This document shows positions 38,431-50,769 of a DNA stretch of 64,000 nucleotides, one piece after another. Each line of letters begins with the position of its first letter. Position 1 is the first letter of the stretch. A model generated the notes under the pieces. That model saw nothing but the letters and a program-made list of their open reading frames with translations. It was not told where the DNA came from and did not search any database. The translations under genes and the position numbers were made by a program. Source of the stretch: Ectobius pallidus (taxonomy: Eukaryota; Arthropoda; Insecta; Blattodea; Ectobiidae); contig CAXKWD010000001.1 in the NCBI GenBank assembly GCA_964059195.1, positions 120,089,751-120,153,750 on the forward strand, in the 5' to 3' direction.

Positions 38431-40938
38431 CTGAAAATAAATCAGAAATATTAAATTTACATTGTTAATAATTGTATTGTTATAAGAATACTTTTTTTTA
38501 AAGGCACGGTAATTTCTATTTATCGATTTTTAAAAAGTAAACTAACATAAAGGAAGCTTTTCAAGTATGAAAGTTTTTGTTAATATGCCTAAATTTTAAT
38601 TCGAACGTCTATCATTCAAAAAAGGATTAATTGTATCATTATAGTTAATGCGATTCTTGACACAGTATACCTAACATACTGTTAATACGGTAGGGCCTAT
38701 GCCCTTCGGGTGTACTGGGAACAGCTACCACCGTTATATATAAATCTTCAAGAGGCTCAGATTACAATTTTCATTCAGCAGGACCAAACATAGGCAGCTT
38801 TGCAAGATTCTATTCCAATCTTGAGACAGCATGCAAACCGAATATAGGCCTAAGAATTTTAAATTATATAGACATTTGTTTAGAACATCAACCCACTTTA
38901 CAAAGAATGTAACTTTTAAATTCCATACAATTTTTGTTAGGTTACTCTTTCTCCTTTTGTGACACTGATAACCTAAATTTGTGAATGGTAGGGCATAACT
39001 TAAAAAAAATTACTATTCATTTGAGCTCTTTTTTTATTTAATCCTTATGCTTTCAACTAGTAGTGGGGATGCAAAATGAGTTACATAGTCCCAGCCCGGT
39101 CTGCCAGTGTAGTTTCTATTTTTTAATAATTTTTCGTGCCTAATGACCTGTTCAATCCAGATTCACCTCTTCTTCGTCATAACTAGCAGAAAAACTTCTT
39201 CACTCATCCTTCGAAGAACCCCATTATGATAATTTTGTCTTGTGCCGTAGCCAGAAAAATCTTTCGGTGGAGGATTTCATCCATGACTAGACTCTTTAGC
39301 CTACTTAACAGTATAATGGTTTAAGTAACTAAGCACTATAATAGGCTATACAAATATAGACAATTTGTGTTTAGAAGCAACAAGTTAAAGTGCCAGGGGT
39401 TTATTATGAATATATTTAAAAACAGTGGCCTAAAATTTATTACAATCACTTTATACCAATTAAAATCTTGTTCAGTTTATGTAGGCCTACTTAACCGTGT
39501 GAGATAAATCTTTTTGAACTTGAAATGTAACATTTTAGCTTCATCTGTGTTAATTTATTTTATTTCCGTAACCTGTGCTCAATTATATTTTACAGATTAA
39601 TGTAAAATATGTCTTATTATTAAGTCATTGTAAACTTGACACAAGCTACTAGTCCAAAATATTAACTCATGTGTATTTTAACAATAAGTAGTCCAAATAA
39701 CCACAATTAAACTTTCTTTAAAATGTTCAAATGGTAAGATAACTCTAGGTTTGTACGACGAGTTTCGACGTTAATTCGTCATCTTCAGATAGTCTTCTTT
39801 TTTGTGTGGAGTTAGTGAAAAGTCGTGAGTTACATGTTCGTCCTCTGTTGCCAGACGTATAACAGCCAACTCCACACAAAAGATGGCCGCAAAACTACCT
39901 GAAGATGGTGAATTAACGCCGGAACGCGTCGTGCAATGAAAAACACAACTACAATTTTTACGCAGATCAGACATCTGGATAAACTTACTCTGTTTATGGT
40001 TCGTGCTTGTTACAATGTGCAAGATTTTGTGGATAATTTAATAACCATCAGTCCATCATATTCTCACAAACGTAGGTATCATATAAGTATAAAAAATAAC
40101 GATTTTAATAAATTAAAGAAGTTACGTTTTTAAATTGATTTTTAAAATAAAATTTTAATCATAATGGAACAAGAAAATACAGATGCAAAGCTTGTAAGTA
40201 TCTCGAAGTTTCAAATCGAACCTTTCAAAGCGAACAGTGTTACGTCCATGGTGGCGGAGGATGGGATTCTTGAAGAGGCTCTTTAGAAGGTGGTAAGTTT
40301 TCCACTTGCATTTATTAGAAGCTCAATTCTGTAAGTACTTGTTGAGGTACTATGGAATTGTAGGATTGTAAAAGTTCTTCTGTAATCAGTTTTGGTCAGC
40401 ATAAATGCTACTTCAATCGTTTTATAAATATATTATATTAGTTTATTAAATCAAAATACTGTACGGATATAATTATTCAAAAGGGCACGACTTGATAGTA
40501 TTTTTTTTTATCAGAAAATGAGGTTAGACAAACAAATATTTATTTAATTACAGTTAAATACAGTTTAATTTAATTACAGTTAAATAAATACTATTGTCTT
40601 GCATAAATTCTACGCGGAAAATTTGCTTGATTCTACAGGCAAATTTTCTCAATCGGGTTTCTTGTACCACCATTTGATAAATTAGGTAGTTAAATGAGAA
40701 GCAATAGTTTTTAATAATCTTTTCATTTTAGCTCAAACCTGATTAATAATTTAATTTTCTAATGTAGTTATTGTTACTGTCCTTTTTATTATTATTATTA
40801 TTATTATTATTTTTTTTTTTTTTACTCAGGATATTTTCATTTACTTTCCTCTGACAGCGGAAATTTGATAATGGTTCATTTGATAAACTGGCACCATACA
40901 AGACCATAGAATATTTACTTTTTTGAAAATACAATTAC
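38431..40938. other. Carboxypeptidase intron 3
   Basis: Contains the foldback element at 39754-39935 and a (TTA)n/T tract at about 40786-40820. No gene seen. Confidence 0.5.
39754..39935. mobile_element. Foldback / palindromic element
   Basis: The left arm TACGACGAGTTTCGACGTTAATTCGTCATCTTC pairs imperfectly with the right arm GAAGATGGTGAATTAACGCC GGAACGCGTCGTGC. Nearer the centre, TTTTGTGTGGAGTT pairs with AACTCCACACAAAA. The palindromic structure over about 180 bp suggests a MITE. No TSD could be fixed. Confidence 0.65.
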
Positions 40939-41085
40939 CTGCATAAGATTCTCCTGCGATAAAGAATGGGAGAGATCGTAGTTCAGAGAACAGCGTGAAG
41001 AACTGGATAAGAGCATTGTACAGTTCTTCTCCAATTTGTGTCTGGTTTGTTGCTAGTCCCGTGCTGAAGTCTGTAAAGCTGAACC
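40939..41085 (-). CDS. Serine carboxypeptidase, exon 3 (catalytic Ser)
   Basis: Acceptor AATTATGCAG|GGTTCA, donor TATGCAG|GTAATT. It encodes (G)FSFTDFSTGLATNQTQIGEE, then LPFFIAGESYA(G). The catalytic Ser is in GESYAG (about Ser202). An NQT sequon is present. It starts two bases into the Gly codon begun by exon 2 and leaves one base for exon 4. Confidence 0.96.
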
Positions 41086-41983
41086 CTGCATAATTAATAA
41101 TTTATTATAGATTGATTAGCCTAAATACTGATAGAAATGAGTAAGTTTATTTCTTCAAAGATGTTCAGGGAATGTGCTGTTTTTGTGATTATCCACTTCT
41201 TTTATACGTAACTGTGATGTCTACGAAATATGCCCTACTTTTTCAACAAACTTCGTGGTAAGATTGTAGTAAATTATGAACTAAACGATTTATTGTTATA
41301 TAGGCCTACACCATACTAAAATAAACTATGAAATAAGTACAAAGTCTCAAACATTGATTCATTCTAGGTGCTCTAAACTAAAATAAATTCGGAATAAAAC
41401 ATGCACCTCTTATTGTATTCAACAGTGGCTCCAAACTTTATGGTCCTTTTATCAGTATTTTTTTACATTATAGAGCCAAATACTGCAATGTATAAAAAAT
41501 GTAATGGATAATCATTTATACCTTGTTAATCATGGACGTCATGGAAAGCTTGAACAATCAGACATTTGAAATTCTATTTGTATAGCTCTTTGATATCCGG
41601 GTCATTCTTCCGATTGTGGGGAATTTCGTGTCCCAACCTTGCCAGTCTCGTAAATTAGATCAAATCTATTTACTCTTATGTAATCATCATTTATCTAGTT
41701 AAAACATAGAGAAGTATATTTTTATTCTGATATATTGTGGTATTTAATAGCTTGAAATGTTGACAGGAACTACAAATTACCCATGAAATCAATGTCCCAA
41801 CTCGAAATACTGGATGTACGAAAGCTAAGAAATTGACCGAGAAGTCTTCTAAAAAATTGTAAATACAGGAACGGCAAAAGGTATTCTTAATCTCATTGAT
41901 GATATTACGATAATTATTTTATCCTTATTTATACTGTGTTATTTATTTTTATTTAAGTGCTTAACTGAGTGTCCCTGCATTAC

Positions 41984-42911
41984 GCCAGTCAACACCGTAA
42001 CGCACGTAGAAATTAAATTTTCGCCAACTCTGCTATAGCGGCATTACCTACGGTCATAAGTTAATTAGGAAGAACAATGGCAACAATGTGGCAACCACAA
42101 AAATATTCCTTGTGTGATTGTAGGAAGCATAAGAGCAAAAAACCAGATTTTTCAAGAAAGTACCTTAATTGTATGTCAACACCGTAACGTAGAAAAAAGT
42201 GTGATTTTGTGATTTTCATAAATATTTTTAGTCTAGCAACGAATTTTTGGCTGTACTTGAAGATAAAGCATGTGTTGAATCGTCGTTTTTTTTCAGTCTT
42301 AACTTCGAAAACGTATGAACAAAAAAAATGTCCACCTCCGTAACGGTCAACTCCGTCACGAAGAAATTTGTTACGGTGTTGAAAACTGTTACAGTGGTGA
42401 CTTTATTGGCTTGCATATGTTTAGTTTAATTTTAATTAACTTATTAATTGTATTTACCTCATTATGTGATTACATTATCGAAAACATGTCCACATCTTGA
42501 AATGAATGTCCACACCATAACGCAAGTGTCCACACCGTAACGCAGTCTCCACCCCATAACAATAAGTAAAATGGCAGTAAAATGGCAATAGTTAGCACTA
42601 ATTTTTAAATTTCTTTTTCTTAATGAGGAGGCATTTATAAACTCTATTCTTAGCATGCATGGGATATGAAAATACATATTTTACATTAAAAAGTCTGACC
42701 ATAGTAACAAAATTTAGCATTAAAAAATCTCGATTCTATATTCTAAATTAAAAGTTTTAATTTTTTTGTCCATTATAGTAAATATTTTAGAAAAAATTGA
42801 TACAAGGTGAATCGCAAGCCAATGACCTATAGAAACAATGAATAAAAATGCTTTAATATTTCAAATTGTTAATATTAGGACCGGAAAACGCTCCGTTACG
42901 GAGTTGACTGA
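41984..42911. mobile_element. Putative DNA transposon with repeated CAACACCGTAACG motifs
   Basis: The left end CAGTCAACACCGTAACGC is matched by the right end, whose inverse reads CAGTCAACTCCGTAACGG. In between, variants of C(A/C)ACACCGTAACG occur several times in both orientations (near 42178, 42330, 42370, 42508, 42530, 42549). Repeated subterminal motifs are typical of transposase binding sites in DNA elements. I found no target-site duplication and no transposase, so the class is undetermined. It lies in carboxypeptidase intron 2. Confidence 0.6.
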
Positions 42912-43238
42912 TATTTGCACCTACTGATATTAAACAAATTATATCGAATTTAGTGATTAGCATTGAGCTCGGCCAGTTCACTGGGAATAGGTTAAGATCA
43001 TAATAAACGAGATGACATCAATATAACACAGTTTTCTGACAATTGTAATTCCAGCTTAACAGTGGATGAAAATCCCCACAATCGTGAGAATGACCCATCC
43101 ATAGTTTTACTATTTACTTTTCATTTATTCCGAATCTAGTAGAAGTACAGGTACACATAACTGAGGCGCATTGTTATTTTAATTATTATTAAGATGGTTT
43201 TCAAGTAAACTGTGCAGTACCCAATCAGAATGAATAAC

Positions 43239-43286
43239 ATTGTAAACAGGGTTATCAGTGAAAATTAACAAACGTTTCTTGTGCCA
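43239..43286 (-). pseudogene. Relic partial duplicate of carboxypeptidase exon 2
   Basis: The minus strand reads WHKKRLLIFTDNPV, matching WHKNHSLIFIDNPV at the 3' end of the real exon 2, which lies only 46 bp upstream. Over the 42-nt core, 35 bases are identical by eye. The conserved GTG and donor are lost (VYN in place of VGTG). It is read here as a fragmentary duplication inside intron 2, not as a used exon. Confidence 0.8.
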
Positions 43287-43331
43287 ATGTTTTCAAGCAA
43301 AATATACAGCATAATAGACAATATGAATTAC

Positions 43332-43518
43332 CTGTTCCTACAGGATTGTCAATGAAAATTAACGAATGATTCTTGTGCCACGAATATGGATTATCCACCA
43401 AAGTAGCGCTGTCTTTAGCTACTGAGAAAGGTCCTATCTCAGTGAATAGTCCAAAAAGCGATGATGTCCCTGGTCCTCCTTGGAGCCATAGTACTACCGG
43501 CGCATTTTCATAATCGTT
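43332..43518 (-). CDS. Serine carboxypeptidase, exon 2 (oxyanion region)
   Basis: Acceptor TTTCTTTCCAG|AACGAT, donor GGAACAG|GTAATT. It encodes NDYENAPVVLWLQGGPGTSS, then LFGLFTEIGPF and LIFIDNPVGTG. GGPGTSS is the conserved S10 loop near the oxyanion hole, and the xxDNPVGTG(F/Y)S block follows. Phase 0 at the start fits exon 1 and phase 1 at the end fits exon 3. Confidence 0.96.
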
Positions 43519-44520
43519 CTGGAAAGAAATTAGTATCATTATTTTATTAACATGTTACATTTTGATTCCTTCCCCGTAGAAGTAAAATTCTTCTTGATGT
43601 AAAACGGGTAGTAATAACCCAGGACCAAACTGTTTTCATTCTTTCACCCTTTTTATGGGGCCAGTTATTGTTTTAATAAAGATTCGACATTGATTTGTAA
43701 AAACATGTAAGATTGTATGCGATAAGAATGTGCGTTTTCATGAGGTAGGCGTAATTCTTGTCCTCCAGTTTGGCCCTACTTTCCCATTATCAGTACTCTA
43801 CTTTCAGCTTCCACCTTTTAGAGACTTCGATTGATACAGTGTAAAGTAATTTTTTTTGCTGTTTTTAAAACATGCTTTCCTGGTATTTTGTTGCCCATTT
43901 TCATTAGGCCCGTTTTTTTTGGAGAGGGGGGGGGGAATCTAAAATTTCCCAACAATTTTTGACCAGATTTCCCAACTTATGGAGGGAAGTTCGGGGACCC
44001 TCCCCATGAGTTTTTGAACAATTTACTTCTCTAATTTTTGAACACTGGCAGTGAGTTTTGTGCATTACCTTAGCTTCATTTAACTAAGCCTCAGCCTATA
44101 ATATCTAGAGTGGTGTCCCTGTGACATATGAATAGGCAGTCACGAAGTTAATAAGGCAGAACGATTGGTTTGAAGACCCTTTTCTTTTTCGTTCGCTGCG
44201 TTGAACTTGAGAAAAACAGCTATTCGTTTCTCTAATATTCGTCCACAGGGGAAGCAAAGGTTCCTTTTGATTACATCTCAGAGTCAACCATCTATTCTCA
44301 CCGGTTATAAAAAATAATTATATTTATAACTTTGTCTAAATTTTATTTACTCGTATTTCATTTAATCAAAGTATTAAATTGTGTTGATTTATTATATTTA
44401 TAACAAGTTATTTGGCCTAATACGTCATTAGTTTTATTTTTAAAACATCAGAATCATTCAGTAATAATATATATTATGAAGGATGAACAACAAATCCTGC
44501 TATATGTGTAAACTTATTAC

Positions 44521-45176
44521 CAGGGCCCGGATTCTGATGACCTAAAAATTTATTATTGTACGCACAAAGTTATAGACTAGTTTGTACATAATTGTAAAAA
44601 CTGTAAATAACTGTGAATGTTCTTTTCTCACGAAAATTTATACTGGCACTGGGGCACTGGTGAGTCAAGATTCGGCACACCCTTTTGTGGTCTGCCGGAT
44701 TATATTGTTGTTTATTGAGGGTAAACAGTAGTTTGCACTCTCAAATCCAAGCAGGTGGCAGACTCTGGTGCCAAGTCAATCTAATAACAATAGTAATATA
44801 ATACAAAATTTTGGCGTTTCTTTGATTCTCATTTCCGACTGAGACATGTCAACACTTCAACGCCGAATTTTTCCTTCTTGCATTAAACAAACAACACTTC
44901 AAAGACAGCACCGCTAGCGACAAGAAAAAAGTTAATGCACTCAATGTAAATACATGAAAATGACTAAATAAGGAAGCAAATGACACGAAAATGACAAAAT
45001 AATTACCTAAAATTGAAATAAATGCCTAAAAAATAAATTTGCATAAAATGACAAAAAATGGCCTAATAAAAATGCATTTCTATAATCTAGAGACCATGAT
45101 TAGGACTTATCCACAAGTTGGCAATGCCTATGCAGCATCAGTAAAAAGATGACATGTCATTAGAATCCGGGCCCTG
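44521..45176. mobile_element. hAT-type MITE (656 bp)
   Basis: Begins CAGGGCCCGGATTCTGATGAC and ends with an inverse that reads CAGGGCCCGGATTCTAATGAC. The flanks CTTATTAC and CTTTATTAC fit an 8-bp TSD with a one-base change. Ends similar to those of 48197-49229 suggest related families. No transposase recognised. It is inserted in carboxypeptidase intron 1. Confidence 0.85.
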
Positions 45177-46008
45177 CTTTATTACTGTAGAAAATTTAAC
45201 ATATTCACTGCTACTGATTTATGTAAATTAGTTAGGTTACTTCAAAAACTGTTTAAAATAAAAATATATATAAGATCTATAATGTAACATATGAGGATTT
45301 TTTATCCTTCTGTTACGGTTGTTGTTCATACAAATTAGTTTTCTACTGAAATTTTCTCCATTGATTTTTAAACTTATATCCCGCTGATATTAATTCTACT
45401 TGATGATTACTTATATCATTGTAGCCTTGAAATGGTTAAACAATTTTCACCAGTAACCTACAATAGACTTTTCCTTTTGGTTGTGGTATTTTAAAAGGAA
45501 CTTTGTACTATTATACTTTGATTTGTAATTTATAATTTCATTGTTTTGACTTATCCCGTAACATGTTCGAATGGACAAAGAAATCTGTTGTGGTAGACTC
45601 ACCTGTTGCGGAATAAGACGATATTGGAATGGAAATTGGGGAACGCTATTGTTAAGTTTATTGTGGAAACGAACATGAAAAAAAATATGGAATGTGTTGG
45701 GTGTTATTAATTGACTTTCACTATTTCAAGTAAAATATAGACGACGTAGACATCCTTCGACACATTTTTTGGTGCTGAAACCTTAAGAACTTTGGAATGT
45801 TACGCGACACCTCAACAAACCCTAAACAGTGCTTAACAATTGTCTCGCTCTATGTTTTCTTATATAATTAAAAAGCTGCATTCCAGGTAGTGCGTATTCA
45901 GTTGTCAGTCTCTTTCCACAAGAGACGTCAAAAAACGCATCGTCATAGACTTGACTCTGGCAATGGGCGCTCGCTTACAGCCATTCATGTTACTTCCTCT
46001 GCCCATAC
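45177..46008. other. Carboxypeptidase intron 1, no gene seen
   Basis: AT-rich, nothing recognised. Confidence 0.5.
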
Positions 46009-46390
46009 CATAGGTACTATAGATAGAGGAAGTATTGTGTTCGACCCAGAAATTCGAAGTTGAGTTTTTAACAAAAATTCATGGTTCGAGTTCCCTTGAT
46101 TCCAAAAATACTATTTTCAGGAATATGTCTATGCGAGTATGTGTGCGTGTCTGTGAACAGCCCAGCTCCAGAATAAAAAATACTATGAAAACGAAATTTT
46201 GCATTTGTGTTAGGTACCTTCTGGGGCAGTGACACGAAAATTGGCTACGAGTTTCTCTTATTTTTAACTTGACATAAAGAAAATTTCTTTTTCCAAATTT
46301 TCTCGAAAACGGCTCTAGCGATTTTGTTTGAAATTTGTACATGGCCTGATTGTACTAAGGGCTAAAACTTTTATTGAAACATTTTTTCGA
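46009..46390 (+). repeat. Dispersed repeat, copy 1
   Basis: ACTATAGATAGAGGAAGTATTGT ... CGAAGTTGAG ... CCAAAAATACTATTTTCAGG ... GTGTGCGTGTCTGTGAACAG ... GGCTCTAGCGATTTTG. The same order of blocks recurs at 50770-51150. Class unknown. Confidence 0.6.
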
Positions 46391-47801
46391 AAAAAATTAT
46401 CTGCAGGGTAGTTATGTCACCCGCTGTTTGTAGAAACTCATGCTTGCCGGGTGCACAATAAAGCTTTACATCACGTTCAAACTATTGAATACGTGCTCTT
46501 CGCATATAGCCTCTTGTTCTATATCAGAATGAGAAGTGATAAAGGTGTAGGCTACGTTATTGCCATGCTTAGAGTAAAGAAAGTTACGTGAGTGCATTAA
46601 TCAGATTTCATTTGGGTTATTTATCCTTCGGAGATATGATGCGATGTGATAGTGACTTTCTCTTAAGTTTTATAACCAATTTCTTTGAAGAGAATGTCAT
46701 AGATATTTATTTATAATTTATTTAATCTCCATTGAGTGAGCCCTAGTTTACAATAAGTATGTTAGACATTAGGTCTATATTATACTAAGAGGCAAACTTT
46801 TATTTGAGCAGAGGAAGTTATTTGAGTTTCACATCAGATTTTTTCAAATAGTTTTCATGCGCAGCTGCACCCTACCGTATTCGTCACGACATGCAAACTT
46901 CTTGACAGGACGATTTTTCCATATTGCAAGCTGCACACTGGCTTGCAGCACCCATTTTTTAAAATGCGGTATTTATACGAATTTGAAGCATATCGTAATT
47001 GTCAATACATGCAAATTACAAGACGAGAGGCATACAACAATTGTCAGTTGCCAGGCGTACGAGAGAAAGTTGAAGACTGTGTTCTTATAATGATTTAGTT
47101 ATGGTAGAAAAATAATTGTAAATAGGCGTACAATGACTTCTGTGCGAATTCTTCAAAACCATGATATCTGTTATAATCCAATTATTCATTGCATGGCCAG
47201 ACGGCTTCCTTTTGTTAGGAGGAAAAGTTTGCCGACAGCTCAACCCATTTTCTTTATTTTTACCGCACCAATCAGCTAGTTACCCCAGTCAATAAAAATC
47301 TAGGAATGTCCTGCGACGGCTTTGACAGCTACTCGTCAACTCCGCGTGGAGTGAAAAGCGAGGTTGCAAGATTAAGTTACAGTAAACGATAACACGTGTG
47401 AATTGATTAAAGCGAGGGAAGAACTGAGGTCAGTGATAACAATGAGAGAACATTGCAACGTTGCTTTTGTTTTGGATAGCGGAAACCAAGAACGATTTAG
47501 TCAGACCAATAATTAACATAAATAAACACTGACTTCATGGTTTATTTCTTTGAAGCCGCCTGGCCATGCATGAATAACTGGACTATACAACAATATGTTT
47601 GAAGAATATTCCCGAAAAGGTTTTACAAAGTAATAATAGTAACAACAACAGCAATGATAAGCTTAATATTAATAACCATACGTTTGGAGAATATCAAAGA
47701 TATTGGACTAATGGCAAATTGAAGAAATGTGACTTGACACATTCTGCACTGTATACCCATATAGTCTGATCATTCTAAGAATGAAACCTGGTTACCTGAA
47801 G
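46391..47801. other. Carboxypeptidase intron 1, no gene seen
   Basis: No exon recognised. A few short frames have no family match that I recognise. Confidence 0.5.
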
Positions 47802-48045
47802 CATAGGCGTAACGAGGGTTTTTTTTTGGGGGGGGGGGTAAATTGTACAATTAATTTCATTATTGTGATATATCACATTTTTTAAAAATCTGCTTATAAA
47901 TTACTTAATATGAGTTTAAAGCGTGGGAAGCTTAAAACTCGTTATTGTGCATCTTAATTTTTAAAATTTTCCGGGGGGAGGACCCCGGAACCCCCCTCGC
48001 CAGATGTTATAACCCCCCCATATGGTCGGCCTGGTTACGCCTATG
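47802..48045. mobile_element. hAT-type MITE (244 bp) with G-run subterminal regions
   Basis: Begins CATAGGCGTAACGAGGG and ends CCTGGTTACGCCTATG (12-bp perfect inverted ends). The exact 8-bp duplication ACCTGAAG flanks it (47794-47801 and 48046-48053). A long G run lies just inside the left end and C runs near the right end, as in 20707-20982. Confidence 0.92.
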
Positions 48046-48196
48046 ACCTGAAGTTTCCAAAAACCAGTATATAAGTCTCACGCTTAGGTCATACGAGTAA
48101 TGCTCTAGAGTGAGACAAGTATTCTGGTTTTTATTTCAGGTTTATTTCTTAGAATGGTCATACTTCAGTTAACAATGTGTCAGGTAGCCTAATCAC

Positions 48197-49229
48197 TAGG
48201 GACCGGATTCTTAGGTTTTTACCTATTTTTTTCCTTACTTCCAAAACAAAAAGAGCTCATACACATTTTCGAATCATGTCCACAGGATTCACCCACATTA
48301 ATTCTGTGGCACCTAAAAATACCTAAATGGGGTATAAAAACCTAAATATACCTAAATGGGATATGAAACCTAAAATATATAATTTAGGCTCCTTTTTTGT
48401 CTTTTTTGTATGTCATTTGAGAGATCGATATTTTGCGGGGAGAGAATAATTTTTGTCGGATAGAAATTAATACCACCAACGTTTCATTCAACCCATTGTC
48501 GTCTAGGATGGATGGTATCAAGAGAGGAAAAGAGTACCGGCGTATTCCTTTTAAAATATACGTACGAACAACCATTGTTGCCGTGTATGAACGAGGATAT
48601 AAATTTCTGTGTTTTAAAGCGCTTGTTTGCCTTTAGTACTACCCTGTTATTCATACTGAGTGGTCACACTGTGAGTTTTAAGAAGACGTGTTAATTATGC
48701 CGAAACAAATGAAATCGAGTTTATTATGGCAGTGGATTGGCGACGATCTGAATTTCACTACAGATGGCAAAGTAATATTTTGTCAAGCCTGCCAGAAACA
48801 CATATTATTTACCTTTCTAGTAAAGGGGGAAGTTATCGAATCCTGAGAAGGGTAGTGTCTAGATACTATTAACTAAGAGATAACAGGAAGAACTTCACAG
48901 TTGAGAATCTTGAAAGATATTTAGTGATATAGGCTACTGTAACCAGGAAATGTGAGGCAATCTTATTTTCACTGCTTGTTTTGATTGTTTATGCTTTCTT
49001 TCTTCAATTGTATAATTTTGTCTTAAAACAAGTTTACACAAATTTAAGTCAAATTACTTAAGTTAAACTTTACAAGTATTATGTATTCAATCCTATGTAT
49101 CACATTATAATTCATTAAACCAATTATTTCACCCGAAAACGATGTTTTGGACAAAAAACCTAAAAAAACTATTTCACCTAATGGAAAATCTAAAACAGTG
49201 TTTTTAAAAACCTAAAAATCCGGTCCCTA
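48197..49229. mobile_element. hAT-type element (1033 bp) with transposase remnant
   Basis: Begins TAGGGACCGGATTCTTAGG and ends with an inverse that reads TAGGGACCGGATTTTTAGG. The exact 8-bp duplication CTAATCAC flanks it (48189-48196 and 49230-49237). A short frame resembling the N-terminal zinc finger of hAT transposases lies inside. The right-hand duplication was later used as the insertion target of the SINE at 49240. Confidence 0.92.
48697..48846 (+). pseudogene. hAT transposase N-terminal fragment (CGGBP1/BED-like finger)
   Basis: A 49-codon frame starting MPKQMKSSLLWQWIGDDLNF with TTDGKVIFCQACQKHI. A 'xxxDG..FC..C.K' beginning is characteristic of hAT-derived zinc-finger proteins of the CGG-binding protein 1 type. 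The later His ligands and the whole RNase-H-like domain are missing. It is read as a remnant inside a non-autonomous element, with moderate certainty. Confidence 0.6.
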
Positions 49230-49239
49230 CTAATCACGC

Positions 49240-49542
49240 GGGGGTACGCCGTAGCGTAGTGGTTGAGGCGCTGCGCTACAAACCGGAAGGTAGCGGGTTC
49301 GATTCCCGATGAGGTCGTTGAGATTTTTCAATTGGCCTAATCCTTCTGGTGGCACTATGGCCCTGGGGTCGACTCAGCCTCTAACAGAAATGAGTACCAG
49401 GAGCAATCCTGGGGGTAAAGGCGGCCGGTGCGTAAGGCTGACAACCTTACCACCTTCATGTGCCGAATGTCCAAAATCTGGGTGCCTCAACCTCCTGGAA
49501 CCCTCTGGGCCTCCATGGCCTGTATAGGGATCACTTTACTTT
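49240..49542 (+). mobile_element. tRNA-derived SINE, family 1, inserted at a hAT target duplication
   Basis: GGGGTACGCCGTAGCGTAGT head, B-box-like GGGTTCGATTCCC, full body, end CCATGGCCTGTATAGGG with an ACTTTACTTT tail. ACTAATCACGC flanks it (49229-49239 and 49543-49553), so the SINE target duplication includes the right TSD of the hAT element before it. Confidence 0.93.
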
Positions 49543-49553
49543 ACTAATCACGC

Positions 49554-50759
49554 ATCAAGTGAGGTGGTCGTATCAAGTCTGCATTGAAGTTTTCCTCAAC
49601 AATGGAAGTTGAGTTGTCCACCCACGAGATTGCTTAGATTCCAGAACCAAAGTTATGGGTTAATGGGTTGCACTTATGAAACGTGAGTTTTTAAATGCGA
49701 TTTTTTTTCAAAGGAAGTATCCACGAGGAAGAGAGGTAAAAACGGAACACATCCAATTGTCGATCACTCCGTTTTTGTTAGCCCGCATCGATTCATGTCT
49801 TTAGGACGTTATAGAAAGTTAAAAGGAGTTTATTATGGTTGGACATTTTTAGTTACTCTTAATAGATGGATATTCTGGTATTGTACAGTGAATATTAAAA
49901 ATATTACCATTAAACATTTTAATATCCCTCTAGCATAATATATTAGAGTATTAAAACTCTGTTTGTAAGTGATATGGGCTATTTTCGTTAATAGGAAATT
50001 TCATTTCATTCAGTAATAGGTTAACATTAGTTTGGCATGTCTCTATTAAAGTACATGATTTAATTTTATTACTGAAGGACATCGGTTCGCCGCCACTTTT
50101 TTGTTTGTTTTCTTTCTTTCTTTCTTTTTCGAAACACAGCGTGATCAATTTCAGACATTTGCTCCCTTATGAGCGTTAAATTTTATCCCGATCAAATGCC
50201 ACATTCCATTTAATTATGATTATGAATGATGTACCAGAAATTGAGAATAAACAATGTTATTTTCATCTTATATTTACTAGCCTATGTTTCTCCGAGAATT
50301 CGAATTGATTATTCAGAAAGCTTATTTACTGGATATGGTGTCTGTTTTTAGGCGATTTTTGTATATAATACTGCTAAGTTTCCTAGAGGAACCACCATGA
50401 GTCGTTGACCCTCATATCAGAGGTCTAGTGACCAATGCACAGTTCGATAATGTAAATTTTAACCTTTTCATTTCTATTTTCGTATAAATGCGTCGCCTAG
50501 AAAAAGCAGATACGAAGATTAATAACATAATGCTTTATGTAAAATATGAGGATTTTTATCCTTGTATCAGATTTGTCATTTATGAAATACGGTGAATGCA
50601 GATAAATCTTCCCCATTGAGTTCAATCTTGGTGCCCTCTGATGATTTCACTTGATGAATGCATTAATACCAGTGTATAATGTTTGCTCTGAATGGGTCAA
50701 CAGCTTCATACAAATCCAGTTTTAACAGACACGCTTGATTGATTGTAGAGTTTTCATTT
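49554..50759. other. Carboxypeptidase intron 1, no gene seen
   Basis: A TTTC-rich tract lies near 50105-50130. Nothing else recognised. Confidence 0.5.
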
Positions 50760-50769
50760 TACTTTCTCG

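Noticed and set aside
43255..43331. Continuation of carboxypeptidase exon 2 past 43332 as an open frame
   Set aside because: The frame stays open, but the donor CAG|GTAATT at 43332 gives a phase-perfect join to exon 3 and restores the conserved DNPVGTGFSF block. The continuation is intron.
43915..44010. G-run plus CCCTCCCC stretch resembling the G-rich hAT MITEs
   Set aside because: I could not find matching inverted ends or an 8-bp duplication.
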